64,000 nucleotides of DNA from DATFWC01 sp963777755 (lineage in GTDB: Bacteria; Pseudomonadota; Alphaproteobacteria; Rhizobiales; Xanthobacteraceae), in contig CAVZSC010000025.1 in NCBI GenBank assembly GCA_963777755.1, positions 860,353-924,352 of the forward strand, in the 5' to 3' direction. Positions within the stretch are counted from its first letter, which is position 1; each line of letters begins with the position of its first letter. A model generated the notes under the pieces. That model saw nothing but the letters and a program-made list of their open reading frames with translations. It did no database searches and had not been told where the DNA came from. A program made the translations under genes and the position numbers. Shown here piece by piece: positions 55,291-63,909 of this stretch.

Positions 55291-55455
55291 GGTAGCTCCC
55301 GAAAAGCTGGACCGCACCAGCCTGCCGCGTCGTCCTCATGCGGAAGCACCAGTGCGGAGGTGTCGCGTGGTCGTTGACAAAAATGTTTCGCTAGAACTTC
55401 GACTTCAGTACGCTGCAGAGTCTTGTCATTATAGCTGGTCGCATGCAGCGGGATT

Positions 55456-55986
55456 TTGGGTAAGGCCGTTGGCCGAGGTGAACGATCTCGAGAATATTTC
55501 AGAAGACTGGCTGAGCTGCTCGAGCTGTACACTTCCCCGGAGAATCTTGTCGACGGCAATCCTCAGTACCCGCTGCCGGCAATTGCTGCGAAACTGTTAG
55601 CTAATTTTTGCCGTTATCTGGGCGATGGAATAATCCCGGAGCCGATAAAGCATTGCGCGCGCAGAGGGCGCCCGGTCGGTCCCGATGAACAACGCGACGT
55701 TAAGCATGCAGTTGCCTACGTCCTGGCAGCCAAGAACGGCTTAATCCAAGATCCTCACCCAATAAAAACAATCACCAAAGAATATGGCCTGTCGGACCGA
55801 AAGTCAGTTCAAGGCTGGATCCGTGAACACGGACCCGAGATCTCGAAAGAAGGCCTTACCGACCCGGAGTTAATCAAGGAGCGGATGATGGACGCCGCAG
55901 GCAGATATCGTCAATCGGGCCGCCACCGGGCTGCGATTCGGGGTCGAGCGTCACAAAAAACTGCTGCCGGCCGCCGCGAACCTTAA
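55456..55986 (+). CDS. Hypothetical protein of the integrative element
   Basis: About 176 residues, unrecognised. A helical N-terminus (SREYFRRLAELLELYTSPEN) is followed by RRGRPVGPDEQRDVKHAVAYVL and an HTH-like KTITKEYGLSDRKSVQGWIRE that may bind DNA. The C-terminus is basic. The start is uncertain; TTG at 55456 opens the frame. GC content here is clearly lower than in the flanking chromosome. Confidence 0.6.
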   Translation: MGKAVGRGERSREYFRRLAELLELYTSPENLVDGNPQYPLPAIAAKLLANFCRYLGDGIIPEPIKHCARRGRPVGPDEQRDVKHAVAYVLAAKNGLIQDPHPIKTITKEYGLSDRKSVQGWIREHGPEISKEGLTDPELIKERMMDAAGRYRQSGRHRAAIRGRASQKTAAGRREP

Positions 55987-56078
55987 TGGGCTATTTCGTC
56001 AGGCAGTGACAGTTGCTGTCGTATCTGTAGGGATGATCGCGTTTGACGGACGCTGCTCCGCGCAGATGCGAGGATCCC

Positions 56079-56342
56079 ATGGTTGCCGATGACTACGTCA
56101 GGTGGAAATATGATCAATTGTTTCGGCGTGTGGGCGCTGCCCGCTACGTCGAAGAAACCTACGGTTTTCCGTGCTCACCTAAGACGCTCGCAAAGCTCGC
56201 CTGCGTAAGCTCGGACGGCCCGCCATTTCGCAAGGCCGGCCGCATTCCTCTCTACCCAAAATCAGGACTGGATGACTGGGCGCAGAGCAAGATCGGACCT
56301 TTGGTCCGGTCCACGTCGGATCGCAAGGAGACAGCCGCCTAG
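56079..56342 (+). CDS. AlpA/excisionase-like helix-turn-helix protein
   Basis: About 87 residues. The end of the protein (FRKAGRIPLYPKSGLDDWAQSKIG) has the winged-helix pattern of AlpA/Xis-type DNA-binding proteins, preceded by GFPCSPKTLAKLACVSSDGP as the helix-turn-helix. It may control excision or the downstream replication operon. GAGGATCCC precedes the ATG at 56079. Confidence 0.72.
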   Translation: MVADDYVRWKYDQLFRRVGAARYVEETYGFPCSPKTLAKLACVSSDGPPFRKAGRIPLYPKSGLDDWAQSKIGPLVRSTSDRKETAA

Positions 56343-56421
56343 CGGCACAGATTTCCCGGCGCCGGGCCAAAGAAAAGCCCGGCCGCGCTCGACACGCGAG
56401 CCGGGCAGGAAATGCAGCACA

Positions 56422-56486
56422 TGTCTGGAATCCAAATCCGCCATTTGGCGGCAATACCCAAGACAACCTGCTCCGGTTTCCAGACA
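56422..56486. promoter_or_regulatory. Nested palindrome upstream of the replication operon, copy 1
   Basis: Outer arms TGTCTGGAA (56422-56430) and TTCCAGACA (56478-56486) enclose an inner palindrome CCGCCA-TT-TGGCGG at 56438-56451, within AAAT and CAATA flanks. The same inner palindrome with the same flanks, and outer TGTCT/AGACA arms, recurs at 63553-63590. It probably serves as an operator or recombination/replication signal of the element. Confidence 0.6.
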
Positions 56487-56490
56487 GGGC

Positions 56491-56640
56491 CTCAGTCGCG
56501 ATCGGATCATCCGGGACGACGCGGCATGGCTCGTGATCGCCAGCTCGCACGGCTGGTTGCACGGGGATCGCCAATCGGCCCTCGAGGACGCGGCCTGGCT
56601 CGCGGCCAATCTCGGCCTGCGGGTGGAGGCCGCGGCATGA
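56491..56640 (+). CDS. Small hypothetical protein, first gene of the replication operon (start unresolved)
   Basis: The last 47 codons (RDRIIRDDAAWLVIASSHGW, ALEDAAWLAANLGLRVEAAA) look coding and end in a TGA that overlaps the ATG of the TOPRIM gene by four bases. No normal start codon lies just upstream in this frame, where the palindrome sits. Either the gene starts at a rare codon or its 5' end has been lost. Confidence 0.5.
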   Translation, partial: LSRDRIIRDDAAWLVIASSHGWLHGDRQSALEDAAWLAANLGLRVEAAA

Positions 56641-57525
56641 CGTCATCTTATCAGGCATGCCTAATAAAACGCGAAAGGCGCACCAAGGCCGACGTTGCCG
56701 CGATCCGCGATTCCATCATCGAGGTGATCTCCGACGATCCGCCCATGACGGTGCGGCAGGTTTTCTATCAGCTGGTCGCCCGCGGCATCATCGAGAAGAG
56801 CGAAGAAGCCTACCAAGGAACGGTCATCCGCCTGATGACGGCGATGCGCCTGTCGGGCGCGCTGCGGTTCGACTGGGTGGTTGACGAGTCCCGTCGCGTT
56901 CGTCTCACCCAGACGTTCGACAACGTCGCCGACGCAGTCGCGCACACGGCGAAGTACTATCGCCGCAGCGCGCTGGAGCAGTCGTCCGACTACGTCGAGA
57001 TCTGGTGCGAGAAGGACGCGCTCGCCGGCGTGTTGTGGGACGTGACGTCGGATTACGACGTCCCCTTGATGATCTCGCGCGGGATGCCAAGCCTGACCTT
57101 CCTGTACGGCAGCGCGCAGGAGATCTACCGCGCCGCCGAGCAGGGCAAGCGCACATACATTTACCAGTTCGGGGACCACGATCCGTCGGGCGTGTTGATT
57201 TCGCAGACCATCGCGCGGCGCCTCGATGAGATGTGTCAAGCTTCGACTGCCGGCCGCCGATCGTCCAGCGCGCGGCGTTGACCGAGGAGCAGATCGCGGA
57301 CTTTGCACTGCCGACGCGACCGACCAAGCGAAACGGCAATGCCCACGCGCGCAGTTTTGAGGGCGATAGCGTCGAGCTCGACGCGCTGCCGCCGCGCGAG
57401 TTCGCGCTCTGGTCACTGCGGTGATCGAGAGTCACGTCTCGCCAGCGGCAACCGCGATCCTGCGCGCCGCCGAGGAGTCCGAGCGCGAGATACTGCGCGC
57501 CTGGCGACCGGGGGCGGCGCCATGA
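56637..57525 (+). pseudogene. TOPRIM-domain (topoisomerase VI/Spo11-like) protein, with two frameshifts
   Basis: The frame starting at 56637 gives DDPPMTVRQVFYQLVARGII, VVDESRRVRLTQTFDN, the TOPRIM Glu in YVEIWCEKDALAG and the Asp pair in YQFGDHDPSGVLI. At about 57235 the frame shifts, continuing with DCRPPIVQRAALTEEQIADF and HARSFEGDSVELDALPPRE. At about 57390 it shifts again, ending RALVTAVIESHV ... ESEREILRAWRPGAAP. All three pieces fit one protein of about 295 residues. Such proteins accompany phage or plasmid replication genes. The shifts may be mutations or sequencing errors. Confidence 0.78.
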
Positions 57526-57853
57526 CCGTGCTCATCGACCCGCATCGCCTCATAAAGCTCTGCGGCATGTTCGGCTCCGATCATGACGGCGAAGTTTCCA
57601 ACGCCGCCCGCATGGCCGATAAGCTCGTGCGCGGCGCGGGATTGACTTGGGCCGACGTCATCAAGATCAGCCCCGGGAACCGACGCTGGACTGGCGCGAC
57701 CTGCGCGCGTTCTGCGCGCGACACGCTTACCTGCTGTCGACCAAGGAACGCGCTTTCATCATCGATCTCGGTAGCTGGCGTCGCGAGCTTACACCGCGTC
57801 AACGCGATTGGCTCGAGGCCATCCATGCGCGCTTGCAGCGTGAGGCGGCATGA
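57522..57853 (+). pseudogene. Small hypothetical protein, frameshifted
   Basis: The ATG at 57522 overlaps the preceding stop (ATGA). The first frame gives LIDPHRLIKLCGMFGSDHDG, AARMADKLVRGAGLTWADVI. Near 57675 the frame shifts, and the rest reads LDWRDLRAFCARHAYLLSTK, FIIDLGSWRRELTPRQRDWL and EAIHARL. The combined product of about 110 residues resembles a small protein found beside such TOPRIM/primase genes, but has no known function. Confidence 0.65.
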
Positions 57854-58188
57854 CCGCGCCATTTTCGCCACCGCCGGCCATCGATCTGCTCGGGCAGGCA
57901 ATCGCGTGCATTCGCCCGCTGTTGATGGATGAGAATAGGACGACGAAGGAACGCATCCACATCCTGTGGGCTGCGGCGAAGAACTCACGCGACCTCGGCG
58001 CATCGGATGTGGTTCATGACGAATTCATGCAATTAGCTGTCACTGTGAATCTGATCGACAAACATGGCCGATGGGCTGGCGCCGATGTTCGCGAGAGGTT
58101 GCGCCGGTTCGGCAGAGACGACGTATCGCATGTGGTGCAATGGGCAATGCGCGGCGTTAATCCATTCGAGGAAGGGCCGCTGACATGA
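57850..58188 (+). CDS. Hypothetical protein of the replication operon
   Basis: About 112 residues, intact. The N-terminus is LLGQAIACIRPLLMDENRTT, followed by ERIHILWAAAKNSRDLGASD, DEFMQLAVTVNLIDKHGRW and VRERLRRFGRDDVSHVVQWA. Both ends overlap neighbours by four bases, as expected for a coupled operon. I do not recognise a family. Confidence 0.7.
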   Translation: MTAPFSPPPAIDLLGQAIACIRPLLMDENRTTKERIHILWAAAKNSRDLGASDVVHDEFMQLAVTVNLIDKHGRWAGADVRERLRRFGRDDVSHVVQWAMRGVNPFEEGPLT

Positions 58189-59658
58189 AACCCTTTGACC
58201 CCGACAAATTCGAGCGCACCGTTCGCGAAGAAGCCGAGAGCGTGTCACGGAAGCCGAAGCAGGAGCAGCGCCGCGGCAAGAATAATGGCCGCGATGATAA
58301 GGCCCATGTGCTGCCACCGCCGACAGAGCCGATGGCGGTGGCGCGCGTGTTTGTTGCCCAGCACCACACCGAGGATGGCGAGTTGACGCTGCGCTATTGG
58401 CGCGGCGCCTGGTGGAGCTGGCGCCGATCTCACTGGCGCGAATTGGAACCGCGCGAAGTTCGCAGTTCGTTGTATTCCTTCACCGAGCACGGCGCCTATC
58501 GAGGCGACAAGGGCAAGATCTGCATGGGCTCCCAACCGCCATAAGATCGGCGACCTGCTGGAAGCCCTCGGCGCAATTTGTCTCTTGCCGGATGATACCG
58601 ATCAGCCCGCTTGGCTGGATCGACGCGCGGCCGGGCCGATCGTGGCAATGACAAACGGGCTTCTCGACATTGCCTCGCGGGAGTTGATTCCCCATTCGCC
58701 GTTCTATTTCAACACGACATCGGTACCGTTCGATTACGATCCCGGCGCACCGGCGCCGGAACGATGGCTCGATTTCCTCGGCGAGCTATGGCCGGACGAC
58801 GCGGCCGCCATCGATGCGCTGGGCGAATGGTTTGGATATGTGATCAGCGGCCGACTCGACCTGCACAAGATTTTGTTGATGGTCGGCCCGACGCGCGGCG
58901 GCAAAGGAGCCATCGCGCGCATTCTGGGTTCGCTTGTCGGCACTCCGAATGTTTGCGGCCCGACCCTCCACAGCTTGAGCGGCGATTTCGGCCTCGCACC
59001 GCTAATCGGAAAAAGCCTGGCCGTCGTGGCCGACATGCGGATTTCCGGTCGGGACACCTCCATCGTCGTGGAGCGGCTTCTCTCGATCAGCGGCGAGGAC
59101 ACGCTGACCGTCAACCGGAAGTATCGCGATCAATGGACGGGCAAGCTATCGGCAAGATTTCACGTCATCTCCAACGAGCTCCCCAAGCTCGGGGATGCGT
59201 CGGCGGCAATCATCGGCCGCTTCATCATGCTGGTCACGACGCGCTCGTGGTTGGGGCAGGAAGATCGCGATCTCGAGCCTGCCCTGCAGACTGAGCTACC
59301 CGGAATTCTGAATTGGGCGCTGACCGGGTTGCAGCGGCTCGTCGTGACCAACGAGAATCGATTCACCTACGTTGAGGCCGGGCTTGAGGCTTTGGGGGTC
59401 ATGCGCGACCTGGCATCGCCCGTCGCCGCATTCGTCCGTGACCAGTGCGAGACCGGCGCGAACAGAGAGGTGTTGGTCGACGCCGTCTATTCGGCCTTCA
59501 AGGCTTGGTGCGACGACAATGGGCATCACAAGCCGACCAAGCAGACGTTCGGGCGGAACCTCCGGGCCGCCTTTCCGCAAGTCAGGATCAAACGGCCGCG
59601 CGACGGCGAAGACCGAGTGCGGGCCTATTTGGGCATCGCTTTGCGAGAGGGTGGCTGA
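58185..59658 (+). pseudogene. D5-type DNA primase/helicase (SF3), split by a frameshift
   Basis: The first part from the ATG at 58185 gives VFVAQHHTEDGELTLRYWRG, EHGAYRGDKGKI, then ends early. Near 58523 the frame changes to WAPNRHKIGDLLEALGAICL, the D5_N region that precedes P4-type helicases, and continues to DLHKILLMVGPTRGGKGAIA (Walker A-like), SLAVVADMRIS (Walker B), ISGEDTLTVNRKYRDQWTGK and FHVISNELPKLGDASAAIIG. The C-terminus has a winged-helix-like KPTKQTFGRNLRAAFP. Only one frame change separates the two parts. Such enzymes replicate satellites and plasmids. Confidence 0.85.
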
Positions 59659-59681
59659 ACCATGGTCCACATTGCCAATGT

Positions 59682-59740
59682 CCGCGGACCATGCGGACCA
59701 GCCCCTCCCATATCCCCCTCGTGGTCCGCGTGGTCCGCGG
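59682..59740. repeat. Inverted and direct repeats after the primase gene, possible replication origin
   Basis: Each arm holds two GGTCC-type units: the left (59682-59700) has GCGGACCATGCGGACCA and the right (59722-59740) TGGTCCGCGTGGTCCGC; they match at 18 of 19 positions around a 21-base loop. Another ATGGTCC lies at 59662. Iterated repeats next to a D5-type primase are where satellite origins are often found. A terminator role is also possible. Confidence 0.5.
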
Positions 59741-60314
59741 TCCAAACCAATGTAGGCGGTACCGAGAGGACCGGATGGACATCACTGACGCTGCCCCCGG
59801 CCGGCCCCCGACGGAAATTCCCGCCCGGCTGGGCCTGAAGAAATTACTGGAATTAATTCGAGTATTAATTCGTCCACGTGAGACCACGCCGGTCCGAGCT
59901 GCGGCTCAGAGCCAAACCTCATGGCAGTTCAGTGCTTTACGGCCGTTTCAGCCGTCTCGCGGGCCACGTGTTGGGTTTTCCGCGCTGTCGCCGCGGAATA
60001 ATACCTGTCCTGGGCCGAGCCGCGCGCGCTGGCCGGTCCGCGGCTCGTGGTCGCCGAAGAGAACGACCTGCCGCCAAGCTCGCGGGCGATCGGCCCGGAA
60101 CGGGAGACGAGGCTAGCCCACGGTGGGCTCTCCACCGGCCGACCGAAATAACGCATCAGCGACGCCCCCGCGCGCGTTCCTCCGGCATCGTACTGAGATA
60201 GCCGGTTGGCGTTCCCGAGAACCCCTTGAAACATAGTCCCCTTGACTTGTTTCATCCTTCTGTGTAACAGCACGACGGAGATCGTGATGTTGCATGTCGG
60301 GAGAAACAAGTCCT
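59741..60314. other. Region of 574 bp without a convincing gene
   Basis: ORFs on both strands overlap and none shows a recognisable motif. A short frame starting at 59775 (MDITDAAPGRPPTEIPARLG) could be a gene start but soon turns into arginine/proline-rich, shadow-like sequence. TTGACT followed by a TAAC-type -10 about 17 bases on, around 60240-60270, could be the resolvase promoter. Confidence 0.35.
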
Positions 60315-60965
60315 ATGAAGACCGCCGTTGCCTACACCAGGGTGTCGACCGCGCAGCAAGGCAAGTCAGGCCTTGGCCTTGAAGCCCAGCAGGCGGCGCT
60401 CGCCCGGTTCGCCGAGGCCGAGGGCTACAGCCTGATCGAGACCTTCGAGGAGATCGAGACCGGCAAGGGTGCCGACGCGCTCGATCGTCGGCCGCAGCTC
60501 ACCGCCGCCCTGGCGTTGGCCAGGAAGCATCAGGCGCCGATCATCGTGGCCAAGCTCGATCGGCTGAGCCGCGACGTCCATTTCATCAGCGGGCTCATGA
60601 GCCACAAGACGCCGTTCATCGTGGCGGAGCTGGGCGCCGACGCGGACCCGTTCATGTTGCATCTATACGCGGCGCTGGCCGAGAAGGAGCGCCGGCTGAT
60701 TTCTGAGCGCACCAAGGCGGCGCTTGCGGCCAAGAAGGCGCAGGGGGTCAGGCTTGGCGGTCTCAACACCGGAGTCATCAAAGCTCGTGACGAGGCCCGA
60801 GAGCGCGCCGAGGTACTGCGGCCGCTGTTTGCAGAACTGGCCGGCAAGTCCGCGCGCGCCATCGCCGCCGAGCTGAACGAACGCAAGGTGCCGACGCCAA
60901 GCGGCGGGCCTTGGTATGCGACGACGGTGATCAGGGTTCAGCGCAGGCTGGGCGGGGCGTCATGA
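60315..60965 (+). CDS. Serine recombinase (resolvase/invertase family)
   Basis: About 216 residues. The resolvase catalytic domain has AVAYTRVSTAQQGKSGLGLE with the nucleophile Ser, then VAKLDRLSRDVHFISGLM, FMLHLYAALAEKERRLISER and a C-terminal helix-turn-helix region (KSARAIAAELNERKVPTPSG, WYATTVIRVQRRL). It may resolve or invert DNA of the element. The ATG at 60315 starts the conserved domain, and no strong ribosome site is visible. Confidence 0.93.
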   Translation: MKTAVAYTRVSTAQQGKSGLGLEAQQAALARFAEAEGYSLIETFEEIETGKGADALDRRPQLTAALALARKHQAPIIVAKLDRLSRDVHFISGLMSHKTPFIVAELGADADPFMLHLYAALAEKERRLISERTKAALAAKKAQGVRLGGLNTGVIKARDEARERAEVLRPLFAELAGKSARAIAAELNERKVPTPSGGPWYATTVIRVQRRLGGAS

Positions 60966-61009
60966 AGATGGCCAATCCTCCTCCTGGCGGCGAGCCATGT
61001 ACCAACCAA

Positions 61010-61483
61010 ATGAACATCTGCGTAACCCTTGTGCTGGCGGCAATCACTCTCGTCTCGGCATCTGCCGAGGCGCGACCCCGGCTGACGCTCTCGCAGCTTC
61101 CGCGAGTGTGGCTGACGAAATACGAGATTATAAGAAGAGCGATGATTGCGTGCCGAAGCGCGGGCTGGACAAGGCCGTTCACCCACGCTCCCTGTCCGGT
61201 CCTGGAGCACGAGACTACATCATCGACGATGGAGAGTTTGTCTGCGGCGAGCACCGTGGCTACCGGTAAATGCGGCTCAGGCGGCTGTGGGCTCGTTGTC
61301 GTTTTGAACCCACGCCCCGGCAAGTGGGTCAAAGCCAAAGAGCATCTAGTGTTTAGCTGGCGCACGATCCGCCGGGGCGGGCGCACCCTGCTCGTGACTC
61401 GCGGTGATGGCCACATGTGCGGCCCGTCGAAAAATCCCCCTTGCGTCTTATACCTACCGGGCATCGCGCGGCGAGTTGGTTGA
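61010..61483 (+). pseudogene. Exported hypothetical protein with a CGSGGC motif, frameshifted
   Basis: A signal peptide (MNICVTLVLAAITLVSASAEA) in one frame is followed in a second frame by KKSDDCVPKRGLDKAV and RDYIIDDGEFVCGEH. The original frame then resumes with KCGSGGCGLVVVLNP, VKAKEHLVFSWRTIRRGG and LVTRGDGHMCGPSKNPPC. Intact relatives I recall have YIIDDG...C followed by CGSGGC in one frame, so at least two frameshifts are present. Function unknown. Confidence 0.55.
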
Positions 61484-61608
61484 AATATCGCGCATGCGCG
61501 GGAAGTGACGACTGAACTGAAATCCTCTTACCGCGACTAAACGGCCCGCGCCAGGCAGCTCTCGCCAAAGCCCAGCCGGGATTTCCATGCCTTACCTCAC
61601 AACTGGCC

Positions 61609-61827
61609 TCATTCGCGTGGTAGACGCAATCGCAGCATGCTGGCCTTGCATGGCCGTCGCAATGCGATCTGCTCCTGGCATTCGTCCATGCCCTCCAGCC
61701 AGTAGCAGTGCCGGCCGCTGCACATACCGAAATCACTCCATGCATCCATCCGCAGGGCATGCTCGGTATCGCTGCCAAACGCCAGCATGATGATTACCGC
61801 GGCTTCCTTCACCATCGAGACGCTCAT
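61609..61827 (-). CDS. Possible small exported cysteine-containing protein
   Basis: About 72 residues: MSVSMVKEAAVIIMLAFGSD, then a cysteine-spaced part (WSDFGMCSGRHCYWLEGMDE). The hydrophobic start and the cysteines suggest a real but unrecognised gene. A ribosome site is weak, and an opposite-strand ORF covers the same bases. Confidence 0.35.
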   Translation of the reverse strand: MSVSMVKEAAVIIMLAFGSDTEHALRMDAWSDFGMCSGRHCYWLEGMDECQEQIALRRPCKASMLRLRLPRE

Positions 61828-61844
61828 TTGGATCCCCATCCATG

Positions 61845-61890
61845 GCCTGCCCCGGACTTGATCCGGGGTTTGCAGCCCCGCCTTCGCGGG
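61845..61890. repeat. REP-like palindromes
   Basis: CCCCGGACTTGATCCGGGG and GCCCCGCCTTCGCGGGGC stems lie in series. The second stem recurs at 62226-62247 inside the terminase-like gene, and a related CCCCGGCTTCCCGGGG occurs at 62460. The first is related to the stem at 44534. Confidence 0.7.
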
Positions 61891-61913
61891 GCCAAGGTTT
61901 CAGTCATCCTATC

Positions 61914-62285
61914 TCACTTTGGCGCCCGCACCCGTTGAACAATTTCGACGACGAGCGGCGTGTCGGAATCGCCGCTGACCGGCTGCATCGGCTTGCCCCA
62001 GGCGCGATCGAGGAGCACCGATGCCGCCTGCACCCGAGCACTGGGCGGCGCGTTGACGTTGTTCATGACATTCGCCAGCGTCTTGAGGGCTTGCGGCGTG
62101 TATTCCTTCGCCGCCTCCCGCACGTCTTGGTGTGCCGCACGGGCGGCCTTGGAATAGCCGCCTGGGTTCGTCGCGGGCGTGCCTTTGACCCATCGGCCAC
62201 GATCGTCGCGTACTGGCTCGAGGACCCCGCCTTCGCGGGGCAGGCTCTCGTTAACGTCGACCTCTCCGCTCCAGTGTTCAGCCAC
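61914..62285 (-). CDS. Phage terminase small subunit-like / DUF5681-type protein
   Basis: About 123 residues from a GTG start. The body has TPATNPGGYSKAARAAHQDV, YTPQALKTLANVMNNVNAPP and ARVQAASVLLDRAWGKPMQP, as seen in small proteins thought to be terminase small subunits or DUF5681 members. Its residues 11-21 (VNESLPREGGV) are encoded by a REP-like palindrome. No large terminase gene is in the window. Confidence 0.65.
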   Translation of the reverse strand: MAEHWSGEVDVNESLPREGGVLEPVRDDRGRWVKGTPATNPGGYSKAARAAHQDVREAAKEYTPQALKTLANVMNNVNAPPSARVQAASVLLDRAWGKPMQPVSGDSDTPLVVEIVQRVRAPK

Positions 62286-62297
62286 TGCAGGACCTCC

Positions 62298-62505
62298 TCA
62301 CCCGGCCTCACGCAGCAGGCCGCGGTTGCGCAGGTCAGCCACCAGCGCCCGGCGGGCCACATCGCTGAGGCTGATCAGTTCGCGCCGCGCCACAGCGGAC
62401 GCCGCCGTCGCAACGTCCCGGGGGATGCGAAACCTCACGTCGTGCCCGGACGACACGATCCCCGGCTTCCCGGGGCAGGCTCTCGGGGATAGCGGTGGTG
62501 CGCAT
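62298..62505 (-). pseudogene. Ribbon-helix-helix-like protein interrupted by a palindromic repeat or frameshift
   Basis: An ATG at 62505 with a strong GGGAGGGCCG ribosome site starts MRTTAIPESLPREAGDRVVR, whose middle is repeat-encoded. The plausible downstream domain, VRFRIPRDVATAASAVARRE and LISLSDVARRALVADLRNRG, is in another frame. The domain looks like an RHH DNA-binding protein. Either a frameshift lies near 62440 or the real start is unknown. Confidence 0.45.
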
Positions 62506-62608
62506 CGGCCCTCCCTGTCGTTTCGCTTGCGAAACAATTGTATTTTTGTATCCAATTCGTCCTTGGAGCGCCACCCGATGACGGGAGGTGCCCACGGGTT
62601 TTTTCGCC

Positions 62609-63025
62609 ATGACTGCCGCCTACCAGCTCCCGCTGCCGCTCCCAGGTCGGCGACAAACGCGTTCATCGCCACCGATCGAGCGCCGGACCCACATTGCCAT
62701 CGCCGATCTGTTGAGGGTGGCCGCGAGGAAGGACTGGATCTGGAGCCATATCGCCAACGGCGAGCACCGCTCCAAGCAAACCGCCGCCCTGCTGCAGCGC
62801 ATGGGCGTCCGCCCCGGACTGTTCGACTTCCTGCTGATCGGGCCGGACGGCCGCCATTACTGGCTGGAGCTGAAGCGTGGCCGCGCCCCGCTGTCCGAGG
62901 CGCAGGAGCGGTTCCGCCAGGAGCTGGTCGAGCGCGACGTCACGCACGGCGTCGCCCGCAGCTTCGATGAGGCCGTGTCCACCCTGCGTGAGTGGGGCGT
63001 CCTGCGGCCGTGCCGGGTGCAGTAA
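62609..63025 (+). CDS. VRR-NUC domain nuclease
   Basis: About 138 residues. The PD-(D/E)xK VRR-NUC fold shows ANGEHRSKQTAALLQRMGVRPG, DFLLIGPDGRHYWLELKRGR (catalytic Asp and E-x-K) and ALSEAQERFRQELVERDV-like helices. Stand-alone VRR-NUC proteins are common in phages and may process DNA ends or junctions. The ATG at 62609 gives a complete domain. Confidence 0.88.
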   Translation: MTAAYQLPLPLPGRRQTRSSPPIERRTHIAIADLLRVAARKDWIWSHIANGEHRSKQTAALLQRMGVRPGLFDFLLIGPDGRHYWLELKRGRAPLSEAQERFRQELVERDVTHGVARSFDEAVSTLREWGVLRPCRVQ

Positions 63026-63088
63026 CGATGCGCCCCGATCGCTCCAAAGACCGACCAGTCCTGGAAAAACCTGCTCGCCGCCCTGGAC

Positions 63089-63442
63089 GTGCAGACGCGG
63101 GTCCTGCAGCGCGATAATTGCGGCGACTGGCAAATACGGGGCAAACACGGCGAAGAGCTGGAAGACACGCCGAGCTGCATTTACGCCGTGCCGGAGGAAG
63201 GCGCCTTCTACCTCTACGTCGCCACACGGTCGCGCTGGGCATGGACCAGCGCCAAACGGCGCTTAAGCTTCTGCGTGGTCACCCAGGACGGCGACGAGGA
63301 GGGCATCCTGCGGCTCGACCGTCTGCCCTCGCCGGAGGAAGCCACCGCGATCCGCAAGGTCCTGGCCATCCCGCGCAAGCGCCACCTGTCACCCGAGGTG
63401 CGCGCTGCGTTGGTCGGAAGACTCCACAGGAAGGCCGCTTAG
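63089..63442 (+). CDS. Phage-type hypothetical protein
   Basis: About 117 residues from a GTG start. The sequence RVLQRDNCGDWQIRGKHGEE, FYLYVATRSRWAWTSAKRRL, SFCVVTQDGDEEGILRLDRL and IRKVLAIPRKRHLSPEVRAA matches my memory of a small protein beside VRR-NUC genes in rhizobial prophages. Function unknown. It follows the nuclease after about 60 bp. Confidence 0.65.
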   Translation: MQTRVLQRDNCGDWQIRGKHGEELEDTPSCIYAVPEEGAFYLYVATRSRWAWTSAKRRLSFCVVTQDGDEEGILRLDRLPSPEEATAIRKVLAIPRKRHLSPEVRAALVGRLHRKAA

Positions 63443-63552
63443 AGGCTCCCCCGTGCGTTATTTTCGGCCAGGGGGCTCCCGGATAGCCCCCAGCCAGCCA
63501 ACGCGCATGGGGCCTCGCTAGTCGCGCCGCACCGTTGACAGCCACTTGACAC

Positions 63553-63590
63553 TGTCTCAGAAATCCGCCACATGGCGGGAATATGAGACA
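63553..63590. promoter_or_regulatory. Nested palindrome overlapping a gene start, copy 2
   Basis: Outer arms TGTCTCA (63553-63559) and TGAGACA (63584-63590) enclose CCGCCA-CA-TGGCGG (63565-63578) with AAAT before and GAATA after. It shares the inner palindrome, flanks and TGTCT/AGACA arms with copy 1 at 56422. The ATG of the next gene lies in the right arm. A TTGACA sits at 63546. Confidence 0.65.
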
Positions 63591-63909
63591 GCAGCAGAAG
63601 CCATGGGAAGCCCTGGGTTGGAGCCGCGCCAGCTGGTACCGGCACGGCAAGCCGGACTACGCGTATCGCCGACAAGCGACGCAGAAAGATGAGGCCGCAA
63701 AGGGCAGAATGAGCCTGCGGACCTATCAGCGGTTCTGCCGCATCATAGATGACGCACCGGAATTGATCCCGTTCCTTGAGTGGGCTCTTAGGCAACGGTT
63801 CATCGGCCCGCTAGAGCAGATGATCAAAGATCCCGCCATGAAGAAGCGGTTCTTGCAGTGGGCCGAGGAACAGCGCGCGAAGGCCAAGGAAACCGAGCAG
63901 ACCCGTTGA
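63583..63909 (+). CDS. Hypothetical phage-type protein
   Basis: About 108 residues. The N-terminus KPWEALGWSRASWYRHGKPD recalls an HTH motif that inserts at SRASWYRH. It continues RMSLRTYQRFCRIIDDAPEL, LEWALRQRFIGPLEQMIKDP and ends in a charged helix. It begins within the palindrome at 63553-63590, so it may bind its own operator. No family recognised. Confidence 0.6.
   Translation: MRQQQKPWEALGWSRASWYRHGKPDYAYRRQATQKDEAAKGRMSLRTYQRFCRIIDDAPELIPFLEWALRQRFIGPLEQMIKDPAMKKRFLQWAEEQRAKAKETEQTR

Noticed and set aside
59775..60116. ORF starting MDITDAAPGRPP after the primase
   Set aside because: It quickly becomes arginine/proline/serine-rich without structure, and opposite-strand frames are equally open.
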